Below, piece after piece: positions 1 through 7,021 of a stretch of DNA of 17,931 nucleotides. The position numbers were made by a program, and so were the translations under genes. This DNA comes from Flavobacterium sp. UBA6195 (GTDB lineage Bacteria > Bacteroidota > Bacteroidia > Flavobacteriales > Flavobacteriaceae), in assembly GCF_002422095.1 (NCBI RefSeq), contig NZ_DITB01000050.1, positions 1-17,931 of the forward strand, given 5' to 3'. Numbering within the stretch: the stretch's first letter is position 1; each line of letters opens with the position of its first letter. The notes below the pieces were generated by a model. That model did not search any database, was not told where the DNA came from, and saw nothing but the letters and a program-made list of their open reading frames with translations.

Positions 1-439
1 GAATATTTTGATTGTATGTATTTATGATTTGTGTTACATATACATTTTCAACACCTGCTGTTGCAGCATCTATAGCATTAATACTTACTGAAATACTTGT
101 TTTTTGGTCTTTTTGAAGGTCCCGATTGAAGTGAATTGGAATATTTACAATAATGTCGGTTTTTCCTTTTTGCATTTCTTGGATAGCTTCTTTTTCAGAA
201 AAATAGGGTTCTGTAACTTTAAAATAGGTTGAGGATTTAAACGAATTTATTAAATCTCTTGATTCCCGACTTTGGTCATTGTCAACAAAGGTTATTGCAA
301 TATTTTTAACATCGAATGTAGCTGCATTTGACAAAATTAATAATTGCAAAATGGGTAATATAAATATAAGTTGAAGCATGCTTTTATCTCTAAAAATTTG
401 CTTGAATTCTTTTTGTATGATGAATAATATTGTTTTCAT
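1..439 (-). CDS. ABC-2 type permease of efflux pump, second copy, 3' part cut by window edge
   Basis: This is the first 146 codons of a membrane permease that should move a substrate across the inner membrane together with the two ATPases upstream. The reading frame is open from an ATG at 437-439 to the window edge. It begins MKTILFIIQKEFKQIFRDK, has one hydrophobic segment near residues 22-39, and then enters a hydrophilic, probably periplasmic, domain. The N-terminus aligns by eye with the neighbouring permease (KEF..IFRDK, then a membrane helix, then a V(D/N).D(N)..S pattern and a YF.V patch), so the two are paralogues as YbhR and YbhS are in E. coli. The remaining helices lie beyond the window. 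It is the last visible gene of the efflux operon. Its ATG overlaps the stop of a possible 30-codon reading frame upstream. Confidence 0.9.
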   Translation of the reverse strand, partial: MKTILFIIQKEFKQIFRDKSMLQLIFILPILQLLILSNAATFDVKNIAITFVDNDQSRESRDLINSFKSSTYFKVTEPYFSEKEAIQEMQKGKTDIIVNIPIHFNRDLQKDQKTSISVSINAIDAATAGVENVYVTQIINTYNQNI

Positions 440-528
440 ATGTAAATATTATTTGTTTTTTGGTGCATATGTATCGCTTTTTTCATTGGTGTTTGCTTGC
501 GCAAACTTGTTGTTAATGGCGATTTCAT
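436..528 (-). CDS. possible 30-residue small ORF coupled to the second permease
   Basis: The 143-bp gap between the two permease genes is the largest in an otherwise tight operon. It holds an ATG-started frame of 30 codons, read as MKSPLTTSLRKQTPMKKAIH followed by ten more residues. Its TGA shares the ATGA overlap with the next permease start, which is a common arrangement for translational coupling. The start is preceded by an A/T-rich stretch like other genes here. The peptide is basic and has no recognised domain. An inverted repeat GTTTGC/GCAAAC (491-496 and 501-506) lies inside it and could be RNA structure instead. Chance is a real alternative for an ORF this short. Confidence 0.25.
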   Translation of the reverse strand: MKSPLTTSLRKQTPMKKAIHMHQKTNNIYI

Positions 529-582
529 AATTTATTTTTATATGCCAATGATTGTTTTTAAACCTTTACAGTGATACTATTC

Positions 583-1689
583 TTATTCTAGTCTAATTTT
601 ATATTTTTTGATGCTCAATGTTATAAAAAATACGGTCATCCCAATTAATATAAGGGTTTCTTTCCATATATATTGAATTCCGACTCCCTTGAGCATAATG
701 GCTTTTACAATAATAATGAACCATTTTGCAGGAATGATGTTACTGATTACTTGCATGGGTAAAGGCATACTGTTTATAGGAAAAATAAATCCTGATAGAA
801 TAATTACTGGTAGCATCAAACCCATTAATGATAACATCATTGCGGTTTGTTGAGAATTAGAAACGGTAGAAATTAATATCCCCAATGAAAGAGCAGAAAT
901 GATAAATAATATACTTTCAAAAGCTAACAAAAAGATGCTTCCATTTATAGGCATTTTGAACACAAAATAGCCTAATGTTAATATTACGATTGCATTGATA
1001 ATTGAAAGAAAAATATAAGGAAATACTTTTCCAATAATTACTTGAAATGGTTTTAATGGAGAAACTAAAAGAATTTCCATAGTGCCTAATTCTTTTTCTC
1101 GTGTGATAGAAATAGAGGTCATCATAGCTGAAACAAGCATTAGAATAACGGTCATTACACCTGGAACAAAATTAAAAACACTTTTGAGTTCAGGATTATA
1201 AAACATTCTCGATTGTACTTCAACCTTTACCGGATTACTATTGGATTGTTTTTTTTGCGATTGATAATTTTGTATAATTGCTGAGGTATAATTTGCTATT
1301 GTGTTGGCAACATTAGGTTCGGTCGCATCGGTAATTGCTTGAACTACTGCTACTTTTTTGGTTTCTAAATTTTTACTAAAATTTGGTTCGAAAATAAGAA
1401 CTGCCTTGATTTTTCCTTTTTTAAATTCTGATTCTATGTCGCTTTCTTTTTCAATTTGGTTTTCAACATTAAAATAGGGTGATGCTTTTATTTTATAGAT
1501 AATTTTTTGTGTTTCTATATCATTTGATTGGTCTAAAATGGCAATGTCAACATTGTTAATTTCATTTGTTATGGCAAAACCAAACAATAAAATTTGGGCA
1601 ATCGGCATACCAAACAGAATAAACAAAGAACGTTTATCTCTGAAAATATGGTAGAATTCTTTTTTTACAAATCCGATAAATCTTTTCAT
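583..1689 (-). CDS. ABC-2 type permease of efflux pump, first copy (YbhS/YhhJ-like)
   Basis: This 368-residue inner-membrane permease is one of a pair expected to form the transmembrane part of a YbhGFSR/RbbA-type exporter. One helix lies near residues 22-40, followed by a roughly 130-residue periplasmic domain (41-170). Five more hydrophobic segments follow near 172-194, 220-243, 252-276, 283-303 and 345-361. A conserved cytoplasmic motif, REKELGTMEILLVSPL (197-212), precedes the third helix and is typical of the ABC2_membrane_3 family. The length is normal for the family. The gene starts 45 bp after the second ATPase stop and lies 143 bp before the paralogous permease. The substrate cannot be read from sequence. 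Confidence 0.93.
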   Translation of the reverse strand: MKRFIGFVKKEFYHIFRDKRSLFILFGMPIAQILLFGFAITNEINNVDIAILDQSNDIETQKIIYKIKASPYFNVENQIEKESDIESEFKKGKIKAVLIFEPNFSKNLETKKVAVVQAITDATEPNVANTIANYTSAIIQNYQSQKKQSNSNPVKVEVQSRMFYNPELKSVFNFVPGVMTVILMLVSAMMTSISITREKELGTMEILLVSPLKPFQVIIGKVFPYIFLSIINAIVILTLGYFVFKMPINGSIFLLAFESILFIISALSLGILISTVSNSQQTAMMLSLMGLMLPVIILSGFIFPINSMPLPMQVISNIIPAKWFIIIVKAIMLKGVGIQYIWKETLILIGMTVFFITLSIKKYKIRLE

Positions 1690-1734
1690 TTGTTTTTTGT
1701 TTCTAGTTTAAGTTTCAAGTGTTGTAGTGATTTA

Positions 1735-2469
1735 TTATTCTATATTCCTTGCTAATTTTAAAAAAACATCATTCATAGAATCTACTTTGAATTGTTGTTT
1801 TAAATTTTTTGGGGTGTCTAAAGCTTCAATAGAGCCGTCAACCATAATAGAAACACGGTCACAATATTCTGCTTCATCCATGTAATGTGTGGTTACAAAA
1901 ATGGTAGTACCTTTATAAGCTTGTGTATAAATCATTTCCCAAAATTGTCTTCGGGTTATTGGGTCAACGCCTCCTGTTGGCTCATCGAGAAAAACAATTT
2001 TTGGCTCGTGCAGTAATGCAACTGAAAACGACAATTTTTGTTTCCAACCCAATGGTAACGAACCTACTAAATTATTTGCTACTTCTTGAAGTTCTAATTC
2101 TTCTATTAATTGTGCGATTTTTTGTTTGATTTGAATTCTTGATAATCCATAAATTCCACCAAAAAAAGTAATGTTTTCTTTAATAGTTAAATCATCATAC
2201 ATTGAGAACTTTTGGCTCATATAACCAATACTTTTTTTTACCATATCGGCTTGTGAGTGAACATCAAAACCTGCAACATTGGCTTCACCTGAAGTAGGAT
2301 TTGAAATTCCAATCAACATTTTCATAGCTGTTGTTTTTCCTGCTCCATTGGCACCTAGAAACCCAAAAATTTCTCCTTTATAAACATCAAATGAAATGCC
2401 TTTTACTGCAGTAAAATGACCAAACTCTTTCGTTAATTTTTTTACAGATATTATTTTTTCTCTTTCCAT
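1735..2469 (-). CDS. ABC transporter ATPase, second nucleotide-binding subunit (YbhF C-half-like)
   Basis: This 244-residue cytoplasmic ATPase powers the pump. Visible motifs are Walker A GANGAGKTT (39-47), Q-loop Gln86 in IGYMSQ, Walker B IVFLDE (158-163) and an intact switch histidine His195 in TTHYMDEA. The signature motif is LPLGWKQ (138-144) instead of LSGGQ, as I recall for the C-terminal half of YbhF-like double ATPases. Its partner upstream has the opposite pattern, so the pair should form one competent and one degenerate site. It starts 8 bp after the stop of the first ATPase and has a complete N-terminus, so these are two real genes where E. coli has one fused protein. Confidence 0.94.
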   Translation of the reverse strand: MEREKIISVKKLTKEFGHFTAVKGISFDVYKGEIFGFLGANGAGKTTAMKMLIGISNPTSGEANVAGFDVHSQADMVKKSIGYMSQKFSMYDDLTIKENITFFGGIYGLSRIQIKQKIAQLIEELELQEVANNLVGSLPLGWKQKLSFSVALLHEPKIVFLDEPTGGVDPITRRQFWEMIYTQAYKGTTIFVTTHYMDEAEYCDRVSIMVDGSIEALDTPKNLKQQFKVDSMNDVFLKLARNIE

Positions 2470-2477
2470 TTTTTTGT

Positions 2478-3374
2478 TTATAAGTCCATGAAAACATCTT
2501 CAATGGTTATTGTAGCAGGTTTAATAATTATATCCGTGTGATTTTTATTTTTCAAATAGGTTTGTAAATCATTTGGATTGAAAGTTGCATTTTTATCTAT
2601 GTAATGTACAAACTCACCAAAAGCATAAACACTGTATTGATTAGGATAATTTTTTAAATCGTGAATCAATCCGTGTGTGTTTTTTGCTTGTACATCATAA
2701 ATTACTTTTTCGTAGTTGTTAATGATATTTTGAGGTGTATCTATTTTTAAAATTTTGCCTTTTTGAATTAATGCAATTCTATCACAAAGAGAAGCTTCAT
2801 CCATATAGGGTGTTGAAACTAATATTGTAATGCCTTTTTGTTGTAATCTTTTTAACATTATCCAAAATTCTTTTCGAGAAACGGGATCAACTCCTGTAGT
2901 TGGTTCGTCAAGAAATAATACTTTTGGAGCATGAATTAACGCACAACATAATGCTAATTTTTGTTTCATACCGCCCGAAAGAGCACCTGCTCTTCTGTCT
3001 TTGAATGGTTCAATTTGAATGTATATGTCTTTAATTAAATCATAATTTTCCTCAATTGTAGTTCCAAAAATAGTGGCAAAAAAATGTAAGTTTTCTTCAA
3101 CAGTTAAATCTTGATATAGCGAGAATTTTCCTGGCATATAGCCAACAGAGTTTCTGATTTCTTTGAGTTGTTTGACTACATCATATCCAGCGACTTCTGC
3201 ACTTCCTTCATTAGCAACTAAAAGCGTAGTTAGTATTCTGAAAATAGTTGTTTTCCCTGCACCATCAGGTCCAATTAAACCAAATAATTCTCCCTCATTT
3301 ACATTAAAAGTAATGTTTTCGACTGCTTTTAACTTTTTGTAAGATTTTGATATGTTGTTTACTGCAATACTCAT
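2478..3374 (-). CDS. ABC transporter ATPase, first nucleotide-binding subunit (YbhF N-half-like)
   Basis: This 298-residue ATPase pairs with the next gene. It has Walker A GPDGAGKTT (35-43), a canonical signature LSGGMKQ (132-138), Walker B VLFLDE (152-157) and D-loop GVDP (161-164). Two catalytic positions are altered. The Q-loop reads GYMPGKF with Gly82 where Gln is expected, and the switch position reads STPYMDEA with Pro189 in place of His. A C-terminal extension of about 80 residues ends in the common EDVFMDL tail. The start codon overlaps the cupin stop by one base (TAATG), implying coupled translation. The GPDGAGKTT form of Walker A is one I associate with YbhF/RbbA N-terminal domains. 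Confidence 0.93.
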   Translation of the reverse strand: MSIAVNNISKSYKKLKAVENITFNVNEGELFGLIGPDGAGKTTIFRILTTLLVANEGSAEVAGYDVVKQLKEIRNSVGYMPGKFSLYQDLTVEENLHFFATIFGTTIEENYDLIKDIYIQIEPFKDRRAGALSGGMKQKLALCCALIHAPKVLFLDEPTTGVDPVSRKEFWIMLKRLQQKGITILVSTPYMDEASLCDRIALIQKGKILKIDTPQNIINNYEKVIYDVQAKNTHGLIHDLKNYPNQYSVYAFGEFVHYIDKNATFNPNDLQTYLKNKNHTDIIIKPATITIEDVFMDL

Positions 3375-3661
3375 TATTTCATCAATAAGAAATTACTTTC
3401 ATCGATTGCTTTTACAGCGTGTTTTACATTTTCTTCAATCATTACATAATTGCCTGAATTGAGATTAACGACTGTTCCTTTATCATCAGTAAAAACAGCA
3501 TTTCCTGAAATGCAAACTAACAATGCAGGTATTTTTGAAACGTACTCTTTAAGTGTTTCACCTTTTGCTATTTGCAATGAAATTACTTTAGCGTCTTTTG
3601 GTTCAAATAATAATTGTGTTTGAACGGGTTTATTTTCGGTATGTAAGTTTTTTAAAATCAT
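3374..3661 (-). CDS. small single-domain cupin protein in efflux operon
   Basis: This 95-residue protein has no signal peptide and should be cytoplasmic. The pattern of short strands, with Gly34, ISG (51-53), a TDDKG turn (58-62), LNSGNYVMI (67-75) and His81, fits one small cupin barrel covering most of the chain. The metal-binding HxH of cupin motif 1 is missing: the expected positions are about Tyr40 and Ser42. Only His81 of motif 2 remains, so it is unlikely to be a metal-dependent enzyme. It overlaps the lipoprotein gene by 4 bp (ATGA) and the first ATPase gene by 1 bp, so it is translated as part of the pump operon. A role as ligand sensor or accessory factor is inference. Confidence 0.75.
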   Translation of the reverse strand: MILKNLHTENKPVQTQLLFEPKDAKVISLQIAKGETLKEYVSKIPALLVCISGNAVFTDDKGTVVNLNSGNYVMIEENVKHAVKAIDESNFLLMK

Positions 3662-4098
3662 TGGAAATATTGATTAAATGTTTTAAACGAATTTTGAATT
3701 TCTGTAAACTGATTTGCTGATTTTTCTTTAGAAAACGAATCGACTAACTCTATATATGGAACTAACCATTTGTGAAGTTCGTCATGAGCTTGTCCTTTCA
3801 TGGTACAATTTGATGTTAGTATATCAATATTTGTCTTTAATTTATTAGCTAATAATGAATAATTAGTGCTTTTTTCTTGGTCAAAATGGACTACATCTTT
3901 TTCCATATTACGAATGTGTATCATCATATTATCATCTACCTTCCATTTTTCACCATTGTTTAATAGAATTGTTTCGCTTTCAGAATGTTGGTGTTCTTCA
4001 GTTTTAATTTCAGTAGTTTTTTCTTCTTTTGATTTCGTGTTACAAGAGAAAATGAGTAATACAACTGTAGCTAAAAAGGCAATTTTTATTTTTAACAT
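3658..4098 (-). CDS. small lipoprotein with C-x6-H-x3-H motif, function unknown
   Basis: This is a 146-residue predicted lipoprotein. A hydrophobic signal (residues 4-18) ends in a lipobox LIFSC with Cys19 as the lipidated residue. A charged linker with HQH (36-38) follows, then a conserved-looking domain (about 44-140) rich in helix-forming residues. The most striking part is CTMKGQAHDELHKWL (98-112), in which Cys98, His105 and His109 form C-x6-H-x3-H, a plausible metal or heme-type ligand set. From memory it resembles small Bacteroidota lipoproteins near metal-resistance genes, but I cannot verify that. It lies 17 bp after the HlyD-like adaptor and overlaps the cupin start by 4 bp, so it is part of the pump operon. 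The function is not known to me. Confidence 0.82.
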   Translation of the reverse strand: MLKIKIAFLATVVLLIFSCNTKSKEEKTTEIKTEEHQHSESETILLNNGEKWKVDDNMMIHIRNMEKDVVHFDQEKSTNYSLLANKLKTNIDILTSNCTMKGQAHDELHKWLVPYIELVDSFSKEKSANQFTEIQNSFKTFNQYFQ

Positions 4099-4115
4099 TT
4101 CTTGTAATTTTTTAA

Positions 4116-4997
4116 TTAATATTTAATCCACATTTCTGCTGGCATTCCGATTTTTAGTCTGCCATCATTTTTTACTTTTACCTTTACGGCATAAACGAGA
4201 TTTACTCGTTCTTCTTTTGTTTGAATAATTTTAGGAGTAAACTCTGCCGAAGATGCAATCCATGAAATATTTCCTTGATATGATTTCATATCTTTTTCAG
4301 CATCAATTTTTACCGATACATTTTGTCCAACTTTTATTTTTGACAACTGTGTTTCGCTTACATAGATTCGCAAAGTCATTTCAGAAATATCAGCTATCTT
4401 GTATAGTGGTTTTCCAAATGCTGTTATTTCGCCTGGTTCAGCATACTTAGTTAAAACAGTTCCATTAATAGGGTTAATAATTTTACTTTTTGCTATTTGA
4501 TCATTGATTCTAGCAATTTGTACATCTATCGATTTTAAGTCATTTAAAATAGGTGCATTTTGAGTTCCGACACTTTTAATTTGCTCTTCGATAACTTTTA
4601 CCTTTCCTTCAATTTCATCTACTTGTCGTTTAGTTGCAGCATTTTCAGAATACATATTACGGATTCGGTTTTTCTCTAATTTAGCTGTTTTTAATTGTTC
4701 ATTTAAGACGCTTTTTTGCGATATTACATTTGCGGATTTTGACGATATGGTGCTTTTAGAGGCAATTAATTGTTGTTTCGCAAAATGTAATTGTAATGTA
4801 TCAACTAATCCTACTTGTAATTGAGATTTTAATTCATCTCCTTCTTCGACTTTTAAAAACTCTATTTTACCGTTAGCTTCTGAAGAAATAGTTATTTCAG
4901 TTGCTTCAAAATTCCCATAACCGTCAGCTTTGTCGTTATTTTTGTTACAAGAAATTAACCCTATCGTTGCTAAAATTATTATGCTTATTTTTTTCAT
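4116..4997 (-). CDS. HlyD/YbhG-type periplasmic adaptor lipoprotein of ABC efflux pump
   Basis: This 293-residue membrane fusion protein should link the ABC permeases to the TolC-like channel across the periplasm. A lipobox LISC places the lipidated cysteine at Cys17, so the protein is lipid-anchored. Residues 37-66 form the first half of the lipoyl domain (SSEANGKI, VEEGDEL). About 70-170 is a long alpha-helical hairpin with many K, E, Q and I residues. The second lipoyl half follows (INPINGTVLTKYAEPGE, 174-190). A beta-barrel with AEFTPKIIQTKEERVNLVYA (251-270) follows, a stretch I associate with YbhG-like adaptors. It starts 25 bp after the TolC-like gene stop. Confidence 0.93.
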   Translation of the reverse strand: MKKISIIILATIGLISCNKNNDKADGYGNFEATEITISSEANGKIEFLKVEEGDELKSQLQVGLVDTLQLHFAKQQLIASKSTISSKSANVISQKSVLNEQLKTAKLEKNRIRNMYSENAATKRQVDEIEGKVKVIEEQIKSVGTQNAPILNDLKSIDVQIARINDQIAKSKIINPINGTVLTKYAEPGEITAFGKPLYKIADISEMTLRIYVSETQLSKIKVGQNVSVKIDAEKDMKSYQGNISWIASSAEFTPKIIQTKEERVNLVYAVKVKVKNDGRLKIGMPAEMWIKY

Positions 4998-5022
4998 TTT
5001 TTTAAATTTTTCGGGTACTATT

Positions 5023-6273
5023 TTATTTTCCTTTAATTATTTCGTAATTTGATTTAGCTGCTGCTAATTGAACTTCATGCATCTTTAAAGTGTTTTTTGC
5101 TTCAAATAAATTGGTTAATTCTATAAGATATTCAGACGATGTTATCACACCATTTTTTAATTGAGCATCTGAGGATTTAATAACTTTTTCACGTATTTGA
5201 ATTATTTCGGTATCAGAAAGCAACAGTTGTTCTAATTTTTTAATTTCAAAATCTTGCTCTTCTAATTGTATTTTGTTATTTAATTCAAATGTTTCTTTCT
5301 CAGATGTCACTATTTCTTTAGATATATCCAATGCTTTTTTATCTGTTTTGGTTTTGCCCCAATCAAAAATATTCCAATTCGCTTTTAGGCCGACAACATA
5401 AAATGTTTGAAAAGAATTGTCTAACATGTTTAATCCGGGATTACCATAACCCGCTTGACCAAAAGCATTTATTTTTGGAAGATTTGATTTAGATAGTACA
5501 CTTTTCGAGAACTCTAATTGCTGATTTTGTAAGTCATAAAAAGCAATTTCGGGCCTTGTTATATTTGTGCTGTTTGGATATGAAACTGGTTTTATTAAAG
5601 TTGTTTCGGTATCAATATCAGAAAAAGTTAATTCAGAAAGATTATTTAATAATTTGATGTTTTCGAATTTAATTTCTATTAATTGCTGGTCTATTTTAAT
5701 AATTTCTGCTTCTAAAACCAGTTCTGATGACGGAAGAATTGCTCCAAATTTGACTCCCGATTTCACTTCCTTAACTTTGGAAATTAATAACTCTTTTTTT
5801 GAAGATAGTAGTGCTTTTTTTTCTTGAAGTAACAAAATAGAAAAGAAATATTGACTGATTCGAGTTTTTATTTGGTATAAACTAACTTCTATTAGTTGTT
5901 GTTGTGTTTTGGTTTGTGCCTCTTTTAATTTTGCATTTGCATCAATTATTCCACCATTGTACACTAATTGATTTACATCTAAAGTTGCTCTATATTGATC
6001 TTTATTTAAAGATTGAACCCCTGGAAGTGAAGTAGGTAATCCAATCACATCAGATTGATAAGTTGCTTGTGCGTTTACATCGATTTTTGGTAATTTTCCT
6101 TTGCTTAATGCGTCAATTTCATAACTTGATTTCTGTTCTAATAAACCTGTTTGTTTTGATAAAGGATAATTTTTTGTAGCTAATGAGTAACAATCTTCCA
6201 AGGTTAAAGTCTGTTGTGCATTTGAATATATTGATATAAACAATACTATCAGTATGATTAACTTAGTTTTCAT
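5023..6273 (-). CDS. TolC-family outer-membrane efflux channel
   Basis: This 416-residue outer-membrane factor forms the exit duct of the tripartite pump. An N-terminal signal peptide (residues 1-19, cleavage probably SNA|QQ) precedes LTLEDCYSLATKNYPL, the usual start of an OEP repeat. Two long helical OEP repeats follow, roughly 24-215 and 230-414, each with a beta-strand patch (PKIDVNAQATYQSD near 60 and LPKINAFGQAGYGNP near 260). The length is normal for the family. The gene begins 3 bp after the stop of the TetR gene, so it is transcribed with its regulator. Confidence 0.94.
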   Translation of the reverse strand: MKTKLIILIVLFISIYSNAQQTLTLEDCYSLATKNYPLSKQTGLLEQKSSYEIDALSKGKLPKIDVNAQATYQSDVIGLPTSLPGVQSLNKDQYRATLDVNQLVYNGGIIDANAKLKEAQTKTQQQLIEVSLYQIKTRISQYFFSILLLQEKKALLSSKKELLISKVKEVKSGVKFGAILPSSELVLEAEIIKIDQQLIEIKFENIKLLNNLSELTFSDIDTETTLIKPVSYPNSTNITRPEIAFYDLQNQQLEFSKSVLSKSNLPKINAFGQAGYGNPGLNMLDNSFQTFYVVGLKANWNIFDWGKTKTDKKALDISKEIVTSEKETFELNNKIQLEEQDFEIKKLEQLLLSDTEIIQIREKVIKSSDAQLKNGVITSSEYLIELTNLFEAKNTLKMHEVQLAAAKSNYEIIKGK

Positions 6274-6276
6274 AAT

Positions 6277-6888
6277 TTATATTTTTATTGAATTAATGAT
6301 AAACTCAGCCACTTCCGTTTTTCTATTTTCTAGTATTTTATTGTAGCTTTCTTTATCCACATTAACAAGCGCCATCAATAGCGGTTCTCCGATAAAAGGA
6401 AAAATATTTAAAGAGATAATATTGATAAATAACTGTTCGGCTTCGATTGGTTTAATAATTCCTTGATTTATAGCATCACTTACTTGAAGTTTAAATTTTT
6501 CAATGGAAGGAAAATTTTTTTCAGAGCGAAGCTTTTGAACAAATTCTGGGTTTTTATTTAATTCTTGTACTACAAAATTTGGTAAATAGGGATGTTTGAT
6601 TACAAACGAAACATAATTTTCAGTGAACTTTCGTATTTTTTCAAATAAGTCACTATCATCATTTAACACTTTATTTAATTGTGGTGCTAAAAGCGAAAAA
6701 GCACTTTTGAAAACAGCTTCAAATAATAATTGTTTGCTTCTATAATAATAATGTAATAATGCTTTATTAATTTTTGCTTTATCTGCTATTTCTTGCATTC
6801 TTGCACCTGCCATTCCTTTTTGCTGAAATATTTCTTTTGCAGCTATTAATATTTCAGTTTCTGTATTTTCAGTTTTAATTTTATTCAT
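6277..6888 (-). CDS. TetR-family transcriptional repressor of the efflux operon
   Basis: This 203-residue regulator has an N-terminal DNA-binding domain, and the helix-turn-helix is visible at about 29-56 (ARMQEIADKAKINKALLHYYY). The C-terminal half is the variable ligand-binding and dimerisation domain. It is the first gene of the operon. A 16-bp inverted repeat (6907-6922) directly follows a good -7 box upstream, so autorepression that also controls the whole pump is the simplest model. E. coli pairs the homologous ybhGFSR pump with the TetR protein CecR, which supports the assignment by analogy. The inducer is unknown. Confidence 0.93.
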   Translation of the reverse strand: MNKIKTENTETEILIAAKEIFQQKGMAGARMQEIADKAKINKALLHYYYRSKQLLFEAVFKSAFSLLAPQLNKVLNDDSDLFEKIRKFTENYVSFVIKHPYLPNFVVQELNKNPEFVQKLRSEKNFPSIEKFKLQVSDAINQGIIKPIEAEQLFINIISLNIFPFIGEPLLMALVNVDKESYNKILENRKTEVAEFIINSIKI

Positions 6889-6906
6889 ATTGTTTAATTA
6901 TATAGT

Positions 6907-6922
6907 TTAACCATTTGGTTAA
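6907..6922. promoter_or_regulatory. candidate TetR operator, 16-bp inverted repeat
   Basis: TTAACCA (6907-6913) and TGGTTAA (6916-6922) are perfect inverted repeats separated by two bases. The site lies 18 bp upstream of the TetR ATG and abuts the -7 box at 6923-6930, so it would cover the transcription start. The size and symmetry suit a TetR dimer. Binding is inferred. Confidence 0.65.
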
Positions 6923-6930
6923 CAAATTTA
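6923..6930 (-). promoter_or_regulatory. Bacteroidota -7 box of the efflux operon
   Basis: On the minus strand these bases read TAAATTTG, an exact match to TAnnTTTG. The expected transcription start near 6917 leaves a leader of about 28 nt before the TetR ATG. No clear TTG is seen at -33. Instead there is an 11-bp direct repeat TTACTAAAATA (6928-6938 and 6942-6952), which overlaps a short palindrome TACTA/TAGTA (6943-6955). An activator or second operator there is possible. Confidence 0.55.
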
Positions 6931-7021
6931 CTAAAATAAAATTACTAAAATAGTATTTATGCTTTTTTTAACAAATAATAAAGTCTTAATAGCTTTAAAT
7001 AGCCTTGATTACTAGAAATTT

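Noticed and set aside
1923..2129. 68-codon plus-strand frame opposite the second ATPase
   Set aside because: It lies wholly antisense to conserved ATPase motifs, with no promoter or recognisable domain.
2460..2490. Frameshift splitting a fused YbhF-like double ATPase
   Set aside because: The first ATPase ends with a natural EDVFMDL tail and the second begins with its own ATG and complete N-terminal strand after 8 bp, so two genes are the better reading.
6928..6955. CRISPR-like short repeats upstream of the TetR gene
   Set aside because: There are only two copies of an 11-bp AT-rich direct repeat at 14-bp spacing, without spacers or cas genes.
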